A stretch of 64,000 bases of DNA from Streptomyces olivochromogenes (GCF_021538895.1 NZ_JADDRL010000020.1:48693-112692), one strand, 5' to 3'. Numbered from the stretch's first letter, positions 1 through 7,775 are shown. The notes: a model not told the origin generated them from the letters alone. Translations and numbers: made by a program.

Positions 1-1
1 C

Positions 2-100
2 GACCTCTCGGTCTACGGCCGGATCGCCCTGGAGTACGGCCTGCGCTTCCACGCCATGCGCCGCGACTGGGCCAAGTGGGCGGCGGAGCAGGTCGGATAG
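2..100 (+). CDS. 3' end of an unidentified gene
   Basis: The window opens inside a reading frame that ends at TAG (98-100). The visible 32 residues are amphipathic and end in RRDWAKWAAEQVG. An aromatic- and arginine-rich helix like this is common at the C terminus of PadR-type regulators, but the fragment is too short for a family call. The frame is supported by high third-position GC and by the absence of stops. Confidence 0.4.
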   Translation, partial: DLSVYGRIALEYGLRFHAMRRDWAKWAAEQVG

Positions 101-143
101 GGGGCGGGTGCGCGGCGACCCGAAGATGGGATACAGTGATCTT

Positions 144-290
144 GCGCTTGTCACCCGGAACCCCGGGTGGTGGGTGATGCGTTGGTGGTCCAAGGAAAGA
201 CGTCCCGCTTCCTGCGGGGAGATGCAGGTGCAAGGCCTGCCCGGCGCTCGAACAGAACCCCTCTCCTGATTCAGGAGGGGGGTTCTCGCA
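144..290 (+). ncRNA. possible structured small RNA with tRNA-like fold
   Basis: This non-coding stretch folds into nested helices. One is a TCACCC/GGGTGA hairpin. The rest resembles a cloverleaf: outer stem GCGTTGG (179-185) with CCGGCGC (241-247), a short arm GTC/GAC (188-190/199-201), an arm CCCGC/GCGGG (204-208/214-218), and an arm GCAGG/CCTGC (224-228/236-240) abutting the outer stem as a T-arm would. The T-loop TGCAAGG is not canonical, so it is not an ordinary tRNA. A -10-like TACAGT lies at 132-137 and a strong hairpin follows at 255-285. The GGTGCAAGGCC core also recalls cobalamin riboswitches, but the other conserved blocks are missing. Confidence 0.35.
255..285 (+). terminator. stem-loop terminator
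   Basis: GAACCCC...GGGGTTC encloses CTCCTGA/TCAGGAG with a tiny loop, giving a nearly uninterrupted stem. It is placed to end the putative RNA before the HTH gene. Confidence 0.6.
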
Positions 291-320
291 TGTCCGGGGT
301 CGGGATGGGGCCGCCGTTGG

Positions 321-401
321 GGTGACGTTCGCGGGTCGGCTCGAAATGTTCGGTGCGCGACAACGGCGCAGGTCAGACAGGGCGCCCTGGTGACGTTCGC
401 G
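321..401 (+). repeat. direct repeat GGTGACGTTCGCG, two copies
   Basis: Identical 13-mers lie at 321-333 and 389-401, 68 bases apart, each followed by a TCGA-containing stretch. They sit upstream of the HTH gene and could be activator sites. No function is known to me. Confidence 0.4.
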
Positions 402-436
402 CGCGGTTTCGAGGAACTTTTTCCTGGAACCGCGTT

Positions 437-452
437 TTTAGCTAGAGCTAAA
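437..452 (+). promoter_or_regulatory. palindromic operator upstream of the HTH gene
   Basis: TTTAGCT-AG-AGCTAAA is a perfect inverted repeat in an otherwise GC-rich region, 66 bases upstream of the HTH start. It is a likely binding site for the small XRE-type protein that follows (autoregulation, inferred). Confidence 0.55.
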
Positions 453-517
453 GGTGGCATCCTGGAACTACGGACAGTTCAACAGACCTTGCTGTCCGCC
501 TACTTGGGGGTGACACC

Positions 518-865
518 ATGGGCTTCTTCGCCGGAAGTGAGAACCAGAGCCGCACGGACTTAGCCGGGGCGCAGCTCGCGCGTCAGGCCACCGCGTCTCT
601 CGCGGGCCTGCTGGCCGGGCTGGGAAAGACACGCTCCGACCTGGCCAAGGCCATGGGAGTCAGTCCCGGACGCGTCAGTCAGATCATGTCCGGAGACGCC
701 AACTTGACGGTCCGTACGCTGGCTGCCGCCGCGGAGGCGCTCGGCGCCAGCGTGGAGATCACCTTCCGCCCCTGCCCACAGCCCGCGCACGGGCCGGGCG
801 GACACAGCGACGGCAGTGGGGACCCATCGGCGGCGCGCGACAGCGACCTCACGTCCCACCGGTAG
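518..865 (+). CDS. small XRE-family HTH regulator
   Basis: A 115-residue protein with one helix-turn-helix at about residues 35-80. The segment RSDLAKAMGVSPGRVSQIMS is typical of Cro/C1 (HTH_3) domains. The C-terminal tail is Pro/Gly/Ser-rich and probably disordered. It probably binds DNA as a dimer, and the TTTAGCT inverted repeat upstream is the obvious candidate site. Codon 15 is TTA (560-562), so translation may depend on bldA tRNA. It converges on the membrane-protein gene that ends 29 bases downstream. HTH/membrane pairs like this are common accessory genes; the actual role is unknown. Confidence 0.75.
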   Translation: MGFFAGSENQSRTDLAGAQLARQATASLAGLLAGLGKTRSDLAKAMGVSPGRVSQIMSGDANLTVRTLAAAAEALGASVEITFRPCPQPAHGPGGHSDGSGDPSAARDSDLTSHR

Positions 866-893
866 CCGCCGGCCGGTTCCCACTGCGGCCCCG

Positions 894-1715
894 CTAGGAG
901 CGGTTGCCGAGGAACCGGAAACGTCGGCCCTGCCTGGGGAGCGCGGAGCTGTGGTACGTGTCGCGCCAGAGCGCCTTGTCCCGCAGTTCCTCCAGCTGAG
1001 GCCGTTCCGAGCGGCGGCCCTGCACGTAGGCGATGAGCAGCAGATGTCCGCTCTGCGCGCGTGCCTCGGCGAACGATGACCGGCAGTCGTAGCGCTCCTG
1101 GTCGGTGGGGTCCCGCGGGGGCAGCCAGGACACATCGCCGCGGCACGCCTCGTCGGTTCTCGTCTGTACGTCGAGAGCCTTGTCGATCGCCCGCTCCGCT
1201 TCCTCGTAGCAGGCATGGATCGTCTTGCAGACGGCGGACTGGCGATGGCGGTCCAGCAGGTACTGCTTCAAGTCGTGGTTGAACATGCGCAGCTTCGCCG
1301 ACTCCGTGAAGTCGGCCAAAAAAGCGTCGCACCAACTCTGACCGTCCGTGTGCAGCCGGTAGTCGAGCCGCTCCATGAGCGAGGCGACGCCCAGAGTCAG
1401 GATCTTGACATACTGCTGCGTGCCTTCGTCCTGCTTCTTGCGGGGCAGCGCCGCGGCTCCGGTCGCGACACCCGCCGTCACCGGCGGCAACGCGGCCAGG
1501 TGCGGCAGGAGATGCGCCGTACCGACGGCGGCCGCGCACATCAGTGCCATGACGGAGAGAGACAGGGCGGCCGAGCGCGCCGTGCCCAGAAGCCTGCCCT
1601 TGCAGTGGAAATGCCGCAGCAGGCCGAACCACGCGATGACGGCGCAGGCCGCCGCCGGTAACGCGTAGTCGGTGCACCATGTCTGTTGATACCAGCTGCT
1701 CATCGACGGCCCCAT
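894..1715 (-). CDS. hypothetical membrane protein, two N-terminal TM segments
   Basis: About 273 residues from ATG at 1715 (a second ATG at 1703 is equally possible; an in-frame start at 1832 would add an unlikely hydrophilic leader). Two hydrophobic segments near the N terminus (around YALPAAACAVIAWFGLL and LSLSVMALMCAAAVGTAHLL) are followed by a long soluble, charged, Cys-containing region (around WCDAFLADFTESAKLRMFNHD). The family is not recognised. The gene has a TTA codon (1659-1661) and is tail-to-tail with the HTH gene, which also has one. Both may be bldA-controlled and act together. The 231 bases upstream show nothing identifiable. Confidence 0.6.
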   Translation of the reverse strand: MGPSMSSWYQQTWCTDYALPAAACAVIAWFGLLRHFHCKGRLLGTARSAALSLSVMALMCAAAVGTAHLLPHLAALPPVTAGVATGAAALPRKKQDEGTQQYVKILTLGVASLMERLDYRLHTDGQSWCDAFLADFTESAKLRMFNHDLKQYLLDRHRQSAVCKTIHACYEEAERAIDKALDVQTRTDEACRGDVSWLPPRDPTDQERYDCRSSFAEARAQSGHLLLIAYVQGRRSERPQLEELRDKALWRDTYHSSALPRQGRRFRFLGNRS

Positions 1716-1946
1716 GCGATACGCGGACAGGAAGGACCGTCGCCAGTGAGCAGAGGTGAGGCGGGCTCCCCCTCGGCGTTCATGCGCCCAGCCCTGCCCC
1801 ACGGCAGGCCCGTACGCACAGGACTGCCGCAAGTGCGCTTCGATAATCCCACCTGGTCCTGCCTGGCGGCCTTACTTTGCGCAACAACCGGGCCGTCGGC
1901 TACGCGAATCCGGCCACCCGCCTGCCTTCGGAGCGCCGCCGGGTGT

Positions 1947-2546
1947 TCAGCGGAGTGTGTCTATCCAGGTCTGCAGGCGGTGGCCCTGGGTGGTCATCAG
2001 GTCGGGGTCGCGCAGGGCGTTGGTGAGGACCGACATTCCCTGGTAGGCGGCGACGAGTTCGACGGCCAGGGCGGGGGCGTCGGGGCGGCCCAGTGCGGTG
2101 AACTGGGCCGCGGTCCAGTCGAGCAGGGCGCGCATGACCTTGGCGGCGGACTCGTCCAGGCCGTCGTCGCGTTTGTCGAGCTCGGTGGTCAGGGTGCCGA
2201 AGGGGCAGCCGAAGCGGGCCGCCGTCTCGCGCTGGTCGACCCAGCCGGCGATCAGGGCCTTCAGGCGGGCGGCGGGGTCCGGGAGCTCTTCCAACTGAGC
2301 CGTCAGGGCGACGAGTTGGGCGTGGTGGGCGGCCACCACGGCCTCGACCAGCTGGTCCTTGGTCTTGAAGTAGTAGTAGACGTTGCCGAGCGGGACGTCG
2401 GCCGCGCCGGCGATGTCACCGAGGGTGGTCTTCTCCACGCCCTTCTCGTGGAAGACCCGCACGGCGGCCTCGACGAGGCGTTCGCGCTTGCCGCCACGAG
2501 GGGTCCGGGGGGCCTTGGCCGCCGCGGCGGCTTGTGAGTCAGTCAC
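1947..2546 (-). CDS. TetR-family transcriptional repressor
   Basis: A 199-residue protein from a GTG start. The TetR N-terminal HTH lies at about residues 20-67, with the hallmark GNVYYYFKTKDQLVEAV. The C-terminal ligand domain resembles that of LmrA/YxaF-type regulators. It is divergent from the NAD(P)-binding gene at 2632, with two palindromes in and beside the shared promoter. The simplest reading is a local repressor of that reductase and of itself, released by a small ligand. Confidence 0.9.
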   Translation of the reverse strand: MTDSQAAAAAKAPRTPRGGKRERLVEAAVRVFHEKGVEKTTLGDIAGAADVPLGNVYYYFKTKDQLVEAVVAAHHAQLVALTAQLEELPDPAARLKALIAGWVDQRETAARFGCPFGTLTTELDKRDDGLDESAAKVMRALLDWTAAQFTALGRPDAPALAVELVAAYQGMSVLTNALRDPDLMTTQGHRLQTWIDTLR

Positions 2547-2554
2547 CTGACTGA
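2539..2554. promoter_or_regulatory. inverted repeat over the tetR start
   Basis: TCAGTCA-CC-TGACTGA is a perfect inverted repeat covering the GTG start of the repressor gene. It may be a second TetR operator; this is inference. Confidence 0.4.
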
Positions 2555-2590
2555 GGATAGACAGCGGGGAGGTGGACCGCTAGCGTGTGA

Positions 2591-2608
2591 GTTAGTTAGC
2601 CAACTAAC
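2591..2608. promoter_or_regulatory. TetR operator in divergent promoter
   Basis: GTTAGTT-AGCC-AACTAAC is a perfect 18-base palindrome between the divergent repressor and reductase genes. Its position and symmetry fit a TetR-type operator. Confidence 0.65.
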
Positions 2609-2631
2609 CCAGTCGAGCAGGGGGAAGTGTC

Positions 2632-3453
2632 GTGATCGTTGTTACGGGTGCCACCGGGAACGTGGGGCGGGCTCTGGTCGGGATGCTGGTGGCGGCCGGC
2701 GAGGACGTGACCGCCGTGGCGCGCGGGATCGGGGGCGGGGACGTTCCGGCGGGGGTGCGGGCCGTCGCCGCCGATCTCGGGGAACCGGAGAGCCTGGTGC
2801 CCGCGCTGGAGGGGGCCAAGGCGCTGTTCCTGCTGGTGGCAGGCGAGGACCCGGTCGGGATCCTGGAGCGGGCCGCGGCGGCCGGGGTCGCCCGCGTGGT
2901 GCTGCTGTCCTCGCAGGGAGTGGGGACCCGGCCGGGGGTCTACGCGCATGCCGCCCGGTTCGAGGCGGCCGTCGCCGACTCCGGGCTCGCCTTCACCGTG
3001 CTGCGGTCGAGCGGGATGGCCTCCAACGCCCTCGCCTGGGCCGGGCCGGTGCGCGAGCACCGTACGGCCGCGGCCCCCTTCGCCGAGGTGGGGCTGCCGT
3101 TCGTGGACCCGGACGACGTCGCCGCGGTGGCGGCCGCGGTGCTGCGGGAGGACGGGCACGACGGCGCCACCTACGTACTGACCGGGCCCACCGCGACCAC
3201 ACCTCGGCAGCGGGCCGCGGCCATCGCGGAGGCGATCGGGGAACCGGTGCGGTTCGTCGAGCAGACGCGCGAGGAGGCGTCCGCGCAGCTGGCCCGGTTC
3301 ATGCCGCCCGCGGTGGTCGAGGGCACGCTGGCGATCCTCGGGGAGCCCACCGAGGAGGAGCGGCGGGTCGGCGGCGACGTCGAGCGGGTGCTCGGGCGGC
3401 CGGCCGCCGCGTTCGGGGCGTGGGCGGCGCGCCATGCCGGCGCTTTCCGGTGA
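2632..3453 (+). CDS. NmrA-like NAD(P)-binding reductase
   Basis: A 273-residue atypical short-chain dehydrogenase with a Rossmann N terminus (VTGATGNVGRALVGML). The NmrA/NAD(P)H-quinone-reductase-like pattern lacks the classical YxxxK site. GTG start with ribosome site GGGGGAAG. It is probably a soluble oxidoreductase or redox sensor acting on small electrophiles. It is controlled by the divergent TetR protein through the palindrome at 2591-2608. The substrate cannot be read from sequence. Confidence 0.8.
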   Translation: MIVVTGATGNVGRALVGMLVAAGEDVTAVARGIGGGDVPAGVRAVAADLGEPESLVPALEGAKALFLLVAGEDPVGILERAAAAGVARVVLLSSQGVGTRPGVYAHAARFEAAVADSGLAFTVLRSSGMASNALAWAGPVREHRTAAAPFAEVGLPFVDPDDVAAVAAAVLREDGHDGATYVLTGPTATTPRQRAAAIAEAIGEPVRFVEQTREEASAQLARFMPPAVVEGTLAILGEPTEEERRVGGDVERVLGRPAAAFGAWAARHAGAFR

Positions 3454-3476
3454 GGGGGGTCAGGCGCCGGTCGGGC

Positions 3477-4367
3477 TCATGACCGTGCGTGCTCCACCTG
3501 GGGTGCGGAAAGGAGAGCGGGCCAGTCCTGGGCGGCGGCCCAGGCGGAGAAGGTGTGCCAGCCGATCTCGGGGTGGTCGCGGCGCAGTCCGCGTACGTCG
3601 ACGTCGAGGCCGGTGGTCGTGAAGTACTCGAACATGGCCGCCAGGTCCTCGGAGTGGGTGCGGACGTAGGACAGGGGCACCTCCTGGTGCGCGATCGGGT
3701 CGCCGATCGCCGTCGTCAGGATCTCGGCCATCTCGGCGGGCGTGCGCTCGTCGGAGGCGATGTCGATGCGCTGCCCGGCGAAGTCTTCGCGGCTCTGTAG
3801 GGCCAGCGCGGCGAACTCGCCGATGTCGGTGGCGGGGATGAGGGTGAGCGGACGGTCGGCGGGCATCGGCCAGGCGAAGGTGCCGGTGCGCATGCCCTCC
3901 AGGGTCCAGCCGCTCGCGTAGTTGTCCATGAAGGCCGCCGGGGCGATCACCGTCCAGGGCACACCGGAGGCGCGCAGGTACCGCTCCACCAGGTACTTGC
4001 TCTCGTAGTGCGGGATGCCCGTGCCGCGGTCGGCGTGCGCGGCGGAGGTGAGGACGACGTGGCCGAGGCGGGCCGAGACCGCCGCGTCGACCAGGGCGTG
4101 GCCCTGCCGGGTCTCGACGTCCGTGTCGGTGCCGAAGGGGGTCGTCACCGCGAACAGGGCGTCGGCGCCGGTGAGCGCGGCGTCGAGGCTCGCCCGGTCG
4201 TCGAAGTCGGCACGGTGGATGTCGGCGCCGAAGGCACGCAGGGCGTCGGCGGCGGGCGAGTCGGGGTGGCGGGTGAGGGCGCGGACGCGGTGCCCGGCGG
4301 CGAGCAGGGCCCGAGCGGTGGCCCCGCCCTGGGCGCCGGTGGCGCCGGTTACGGCGATGGTGAACAT
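3477..4367 (-). CDS. NmrA-family NAD(P)-binding protein
   Basis: A 296-residue protein starting at ATG 4367, immediately before the dinucleotide motif VTGATGAQGGATARALL. It resembles NmrA/QOR2-type reductases that bind NADP and reduce quinones or sense redox state. The reading frame stays open far upstream, but that part has no homology-like content and crosses the AT-richer promoter, so the internal start is preferred. It is convergent with the previous reductase. Two TGCGCCGCGCA palindromes upstream may control it. Confidence 0.8.
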   Translation of the reverse strand: MFTIAVTGATGAQGGATARALLAAGHRVRALTRHPDSPAADALRAFGADIHRADFDDRASLDAALTGADALFAVTTPFGTDTDVETRQGHALVDAAVSARLGHVVLTSAAHADRGTGIPHYESKYLVERYLRASGVPWTVIAPAAFMDNYASGWTLEGMRTGTFAWPMPADRPLTLIPATDIGEFAALALQSREDFAGQRIDIASDERTPAEMAEILTTAIGDPIAHQEVPLSYVRTHSEDLAAMFEYFTTTGLDVDVRGLRRDHPEIGWHTFSAWAAAQDWPALLSAPQVEHARS

Positions 4368-4436
4368 GGGGTTCCTGTGGGTGCGTGAGAGAGGGATGCG
4401 GAGGATCGGCTCCGCTTGATTGCGTGACGCATTAGC

Positions 4437-4478
4437 TGCGCCGCGCAAAAGAATACACGGACTTCGCTGCGCCGCGCA
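4437..4478. promoter_or_regulatory. paired palindromes TGCGCCGCGCA
   Basis: Two identical 11-base palindromes at 4437-4447 and 4468-4478 are 31 bases apart centre to centre, about three helical turns. They flank an A-rich stretch upstream of the NmrA gene. They are probable sites for an unidentified regulator. Confidence 0.45.
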
Positions 4479-4611
4479 GATAATTTGGATGCGGTTGCGG
4501 GTGCGGGGATGCGGGTGCGGACACGGGCGCGGGCGCGGGAGGCCGTCCGTGGGGCGGGCAACGGCGCCCCGGCTCTTGGTCGTTGGGTGGAAGCCGTGAG
4601 ATCGTCCGCAG

Positions 4612-4992
4612 GTGATCGACGCTGCTGGGGAAACGATTTCGGCGCGACCCGACGACCGCACCGCGTCCGTTCTGCGCTTCGCCGTGGAACTCGTCGCCTG
4701 GGTGGCGACCCCCTGGGCGCTGGCCGGCCACTCGTGGCTGCTCGCCGTCCTGTCCGTGGTGCTTCTGATCGGCCTTCCCACGTGCTTCTCCACCCCGGGT
4801 GACAAGGCGAACGTGATCAACGCGGTACCGGGCTGGGCCACGATCCTTCTGGTGCTTCTCCAGCTCGTCGCGGCCGTGGCTTCCTCGTGGCTGGCCTGGC
4901 CCGTGTGGGCAGCGGGCCTCGTGACCCTGATGGCCGTCGTCACCCTCGTCACGGAACGCCGACGCTGGCGGTGGCTGGCCTCCGGCGCCTGA
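4612..4992 (+). CDS. YrdB-like small membrane protein (DUF2568)
   Basis: A 126-residue protein from a GTG start. It has about four hydrophobic helices (FAVELVAWVATPWALAG, LLAVLSVVLLIGLPTCF, WATILLVLLQLVAAVASSW, WAAGLVTLMAVVTLV) and a basic C terminus (ERRRWRW). The size and FAVELVAW start fit the DUF2568/YrdB family of integral membrane proteins of unknown role. Confidence 0.75.
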   Translation: MIDAAGETISARPDDRTASVLRFAVELVAWVATPWALAGHSWLLAVLSVVLLIGLPTCFSTPGDKANVINAVPGWATILLVLLQLVAAVASSWLAWPVWAAGLVTLMAVVTLVTERRRWRWLASGA

Positions 4993-5038
4993 AGCGCTCA
5001 GCCGCAGGAGGCGACCGAGCGACGCGGGTACGCGGTCG

Positions 5039-5593
5039 TCAGAAGTCCAGGTCCAGTTGTTCGATGTCGGTGAACTCCACGTCCAGGCCCTGGGCCCGGC
5101 GGCCCCGGTCGCGGAAGTACATCTCGCCGAGGCCCTCGGCCAGGATGGCGCGGAGTTGGGTTTCCGTGGCGCCCGCGTCCTGGGCCGTGAAGAGGCGGGC
5201 GGCGTATGCGGGGGGCAGTGCCTGGTTGAGGTGGCGGACCCGGGGGTCGTCCGTGGTGCCGGGTGCCGCCGTGAAGCCGAAGCGGGCGCGTGTCGACATG
5301 AACAGGCCGTCCGTAGTCGCCGCCCGCTGCCGGGCCCGGGCCCGGATTCGGGGCTGCCAGCGGTGGCGGACCTCGCGGTGCATGCGGTCGGCCAGGGCGG
5401 GACGCGGGTGCTTCAACTGGCCCTTGAGATAGCGCTCCACCGTGCGCTGGGAGATCCCGAGCAGGTCCGCGACCGCCCTGGTGCCCTTGAGCTGCCGTAC
5501 CAGAAAGCGCATCTGCGCCTGCGCCGACTTCGGCAGCGGGCGGGTGAAGTGGCGCGCATCCGCCTCGTCGAGACTGTCGTTGATGTCCGCCAT
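5039..5593 (-). CDS. tpg: telomere-associated terminal protein (Tpg family)
   Basis: A 184-residue protein, the usual size of Streptomyces Tpg, the protein covalently attached to 5' ends of linear replicons and used to prime end patching. Recognisable stretches are FTRPLPKSAQAQMRFL, an HTH (LLGISQRTVERYLKG), RARFGFTAAPGTTDD, and the C-terminal GLDVEFTDIEQLDLDF. The internal ATG at 5593 is preferred over the upstream in-frame start at 5791 because it gives family length. No tap gene lies beside it, so it is a solo paralogue. It suggests a linear replicon or relic of one. Confidence 0.88.
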   Translation of the reverse strand: MADINDSLDEADARHFTRPLPKSAQAQMRFLVRQLKGTRAVADLLGISQRTVERYLKGQLKHPRPALADRMHREVRHRWQPRIRARARQRAATTDGLFMSTRARFGFTAAPGTTDDPRVRHLNQALPPAYAARLFTAQDAGATETQLRAILAEGLGEMYFRDRGRRAQGLDVEFTDIEQLDLDF

Positions 5594-5651
5594 CGTGTGG
5601 TCCGTCCTGCCCGGTGCGCTGCGCTGTCCGGCGGCCTTCGGTTCCGGCCGC

Positions 5652-5666
5652 GGGTACGTCGTACCC
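5652..5666. promoter_or_regulatory. palindrome between tpg and acyltransferase genes
   Basis: GGGTACG-T-CGTACCC is a perfect inverted repeat in the 229-base divergent promoter. A further half-site (GTTGTACC) follows directly. Likely an operator for one or both genes. Confidence 0.45.
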
Positions 5667-5822
5667 CGTTGTACCAGGCGGGTTCGCGGCGCCGGACGCG
5701 CAGGTGGCGGGCGGCGCCTGCGCTCGCCTCCTGTCCGCCTCCATTCGCGCTCCATCGCCGTTTCGGGGCGGGGTGCCACGCTGACCGGCACGGACTTACC
5801 AGGAAGGCGGGGGACAGCCGAT

Positions 5823-6773
5823 ATGAGTGGTCAGCGTTTGGCTCTGACATTTCCCGGCCAGGGTGCGCAGCACCCCGGGATGGGTCGCGCCTGGGTGGCC
5901 GGCGCGGGCTGGTCCCTGGCCAAACGGGCCGCCGAGATCACCGGCCGCGACGTGGTGGACCTCCTCCTGCACGCCGACGAGACGCATCTGCGGCGCACCG
6001 ACAACTCCCAACTCGCCACGTTCACCCTGGAGATGGTGATCTTCCAGGAGCTGAGCGAGGTACTGCCGACGGCGGTCCACCCGCTGGTGTGCGCCGGCCA
6101 CAGCCTGGGTGAGTACTCGGCGCTGGTGGCGGCCGGCATCCTCTCCTTCGACGACGGCGTCCGTCTGGTCGCCGCGCGCGGAGCGGCGATGCGCGCGGCC
6201 TGCGCGGCCGAGCCCGGCACGATGGCGGTGATCCTGGGCCCGGCGGTGGAAGACGTCGAGGAGGCGGCCGCGTCGGTGCGGGCCGAGGGCGGCCGGGTCT
6301 GGGTGGCCAACCTCAACTCGCCCCAGCAGTCGGTCCTTTCCGGCGCCGAGGACGACCTCGCGCGCTGCTGCGGACTGCTCGGCAAGGCCAAGATCGTGTC
6401 GATCCCGGTCGGCGGGGCCTTCCACACACCCCTGATGACGCCGGCGGCCGAGTCATTCCGTCAGGTCCTCGGCACCGTCGAGTTCCGGCCGGGCCACGCC
6501 CCGGTCGTGGCGAACGTCGACGCCCGTCCGCACCAGGGCGGCGAGGAGTGGCCCGCGTTGCTGGAGCGGCAGCTCGCCTCGCCGGTGCGGTGGACGGAGT
6601 CGGTGCGCACGATGGCCGACGACCTGTCCTGCGACACCTTCGTCGAGGTCGGCCCCGGCCGCACCCTGTCCGGTCTGGCCAAGCGGATCAGCCCGCAGGT
6701 CGAGCGGCTGACGGTGAACGACCCCGAGCGGCTGCCGGCGCTGGCGCAGACGACCACGAGGGACGCGGCGTAG
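5823..6773 (+). CDS. malonyl-CoA:ACP transferase-like acyltransferase
   Basis: A 316-residue FabD-fold acyltransferase. It has the N-terminal FPGQGAQHPGMG, the nucleophile Ser94 in AGHSLGEYS, and a His-containing GGAFHTPLM segment. It would move malonyl (or another acyl) units from CoA to an acyl carrier protein. Type II PKS loci often borrow the housekeeping enzyme, so a dedicated copy in a BGC-rich region could serve the polyketide at 54-59 kb, though 45 kb and the Tpg gene separate them. No operon partner follows; a 395-base gap lies downstream. Confidence 0.85.
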   Translation: MSGQRLALTFPGQGAQHPGMGRAWVAGAGWSLAKRAAEITGRDVVDLLLHADETHLRRTDNSQLATFTLEMVIFQELSEVLPTAVHPLVCAGHSLGEYSALVAAGILSFDDGVRLVAARGAAMRAACAAEPGTMAVILGPAVEDVEEAAASVRAEGGRVWVANLNSPQQSVLSGAEDDLARCCGLLGKAKIVSIPVGGAFHTPLMTPAAESFRQVLGTVEFRPGHAPVVANVDARPHQGGEEWPALLERQLASPVRWTESVRTMADDLSCDTFVEVGPGRTLSGLAKRISPQVERLTVNDPERLPALAQTTTRDAA

Positions 6774-7168
6774 CCGCACGCTCCGCCCCGGCGCCCACCG
6801 CGTGCTCCATTCCATTGCCCGGCGTGCGCTCCCTCCCGCGGTCGAGGGGCACTTGAGGGTGGGTCGAGTGAGGGCCGAGAAGTGCTTTGGTGCTGGTCGA
6901 GCCGGGGTGGGGCGGGGCTTTCAGGAGCCGCACGGGAGTGAGCGCTGGGGCATGCTGGTGGCGGTCTCCTGCGGACGCTTGCCTGAGGGGCCGGGTGCCG
7001 GGGCGTGTCCTGCTTGCGTGCCGGATGCGCCCAACCCGGGTCTCGGCAGTGGTTGTTCGGGTCTCGGCGGAGGTTTTTCCGCTCGCCGGTCACATTGTCG
7101 CCCTCCGGCTCGTCAGTGCAGTGAGTAGGCACCCAGTGATTAGGCACCCCGTGGATCTTGGAGGAACC
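6774..7168 (+). promoter_or_regulatory. intergenic region with ECF41-type promoter
   Basis: The stretch has no convincing gene. At its end is a promoter with -35 GGTCACA (7088-7094), a 16-base spacer and -10 CGTC (7111-7114), followed by AGTGCAGTGAG. This fits the TGTCACA/CGTC consensus described for ECF41 sigma factors. A nearly identical promoter precedes the second CMD gene (16068-16094). TAGGCACCC is also repeated at 7126-7134 and 7141-7149. Confidence 0.75.
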
Positions 7169-7630
7169 ATGACCGCCCGCATCCCCAACCCCGCCATCGC
7201 CGCCGGCCCCGACACCCTTCCCGCGCTCCTGTCGTTGGCGGAGGCCGTGAAGAAGACCGGGCTGTCCGACACGCTGATCAACCTCATCTACCTGCGCGCC
7301 AGCCAGATCAACGGGGCCAGCTGGAACGTGAACAAGCACTCCAGCGACCTGAAGGCGGCCGGGGAGAGCGACGAGCGGATCTTCACCGTCGCCTCGTGGC
7401 GTGACGCGCCGTTCTTCACCCCGGAGGAGCGTGCCGCGCTGGCCCTGACCGAGGCGGCGACGCGTCTGGCCGACACCGTGGACCCGGTCTCGGACGAGGT
7501 GTGGGCCGAGGCCGCCAAGCACTTCAGCGACCAGGAGCTCGCCGGAATCCTGCTCGCGGCCGGCCTGAACAACCTGTGGCACCGGCTGATGCCGACCACC
7601 CGTCAGCCCGCGCAGCCGGTGGCCGGCTGA
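7169..7630 (+). CDS. CMD/AhpD-like protein lacking the CxxC motif
   Basis: A 153-residue carboxymuconolactone-decarboxylase-fold protein, started at ATG 7169 behind GGAGG. The family hallmark is INGCxxCxxxH. Here the segment reads QINGASWNVNKH, so both redox cysteines are replaced (Ala50, Asn53) while His56 stays. It probably has no peroxidase activity. The ECF41 gene follows after a terminator-like hairpin. CMD-type proteins are classic ECF41 partners, and the upstream promoter matches the ECF41 consensus, so this is a likely target of that sigma factor. Confidence 0.85.
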   Translation: MTARIPNPAIAAGPDTLPALLSLAEAVKKTGLSDTLINLIYLRASQINGASWNVNKHSSDLKAAGESDERIFTVASWRDAPFFTPEERAALALTEAATRLADTVDPVSDEVWAEAAKHFSDQELAGILLAAGLNNLWHRLMPTTRQPAQPVAG

Positions 7631-7644
7631 GCGTCGGTAATTTC

Positions 7645-7692
7645 CGGCCGGATACGGAGGCCGCGCATGCGCGCGGCGTCCGTATCCGGCCG
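7645..7692 (+). terminator. strong hairpin after CMD gene
   Basis: CGGCCGGATACGGA pairs with TCCGTATCCGGCCG around a GC-rich inner stem. It separates the CMD gene from the sigma-factor gene. Confidence 0.65.
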
Positions 7693-7775
7693 TGCGCCGT
7701 TTTCCGGCCGGTGTCGGCGTCGGGCGGGAAACGGTGATCAAGATGGTGTGCGGACGGAGCTCCGGAAGGAGTGCG

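Noticed and set aside
179..247. Ordinary tRNA gene
   Set aside because: The T-loop lacks TTCRA, the D-loop lacks GG, and the anticodon-like loop has five bases.
144..290. Cobalamin riboswitch
   Set aside because: Only the GGTGCAAnnCC core is similar. The other conserved blocks are absent, and the next gene is an HTH protein with no B12 link.
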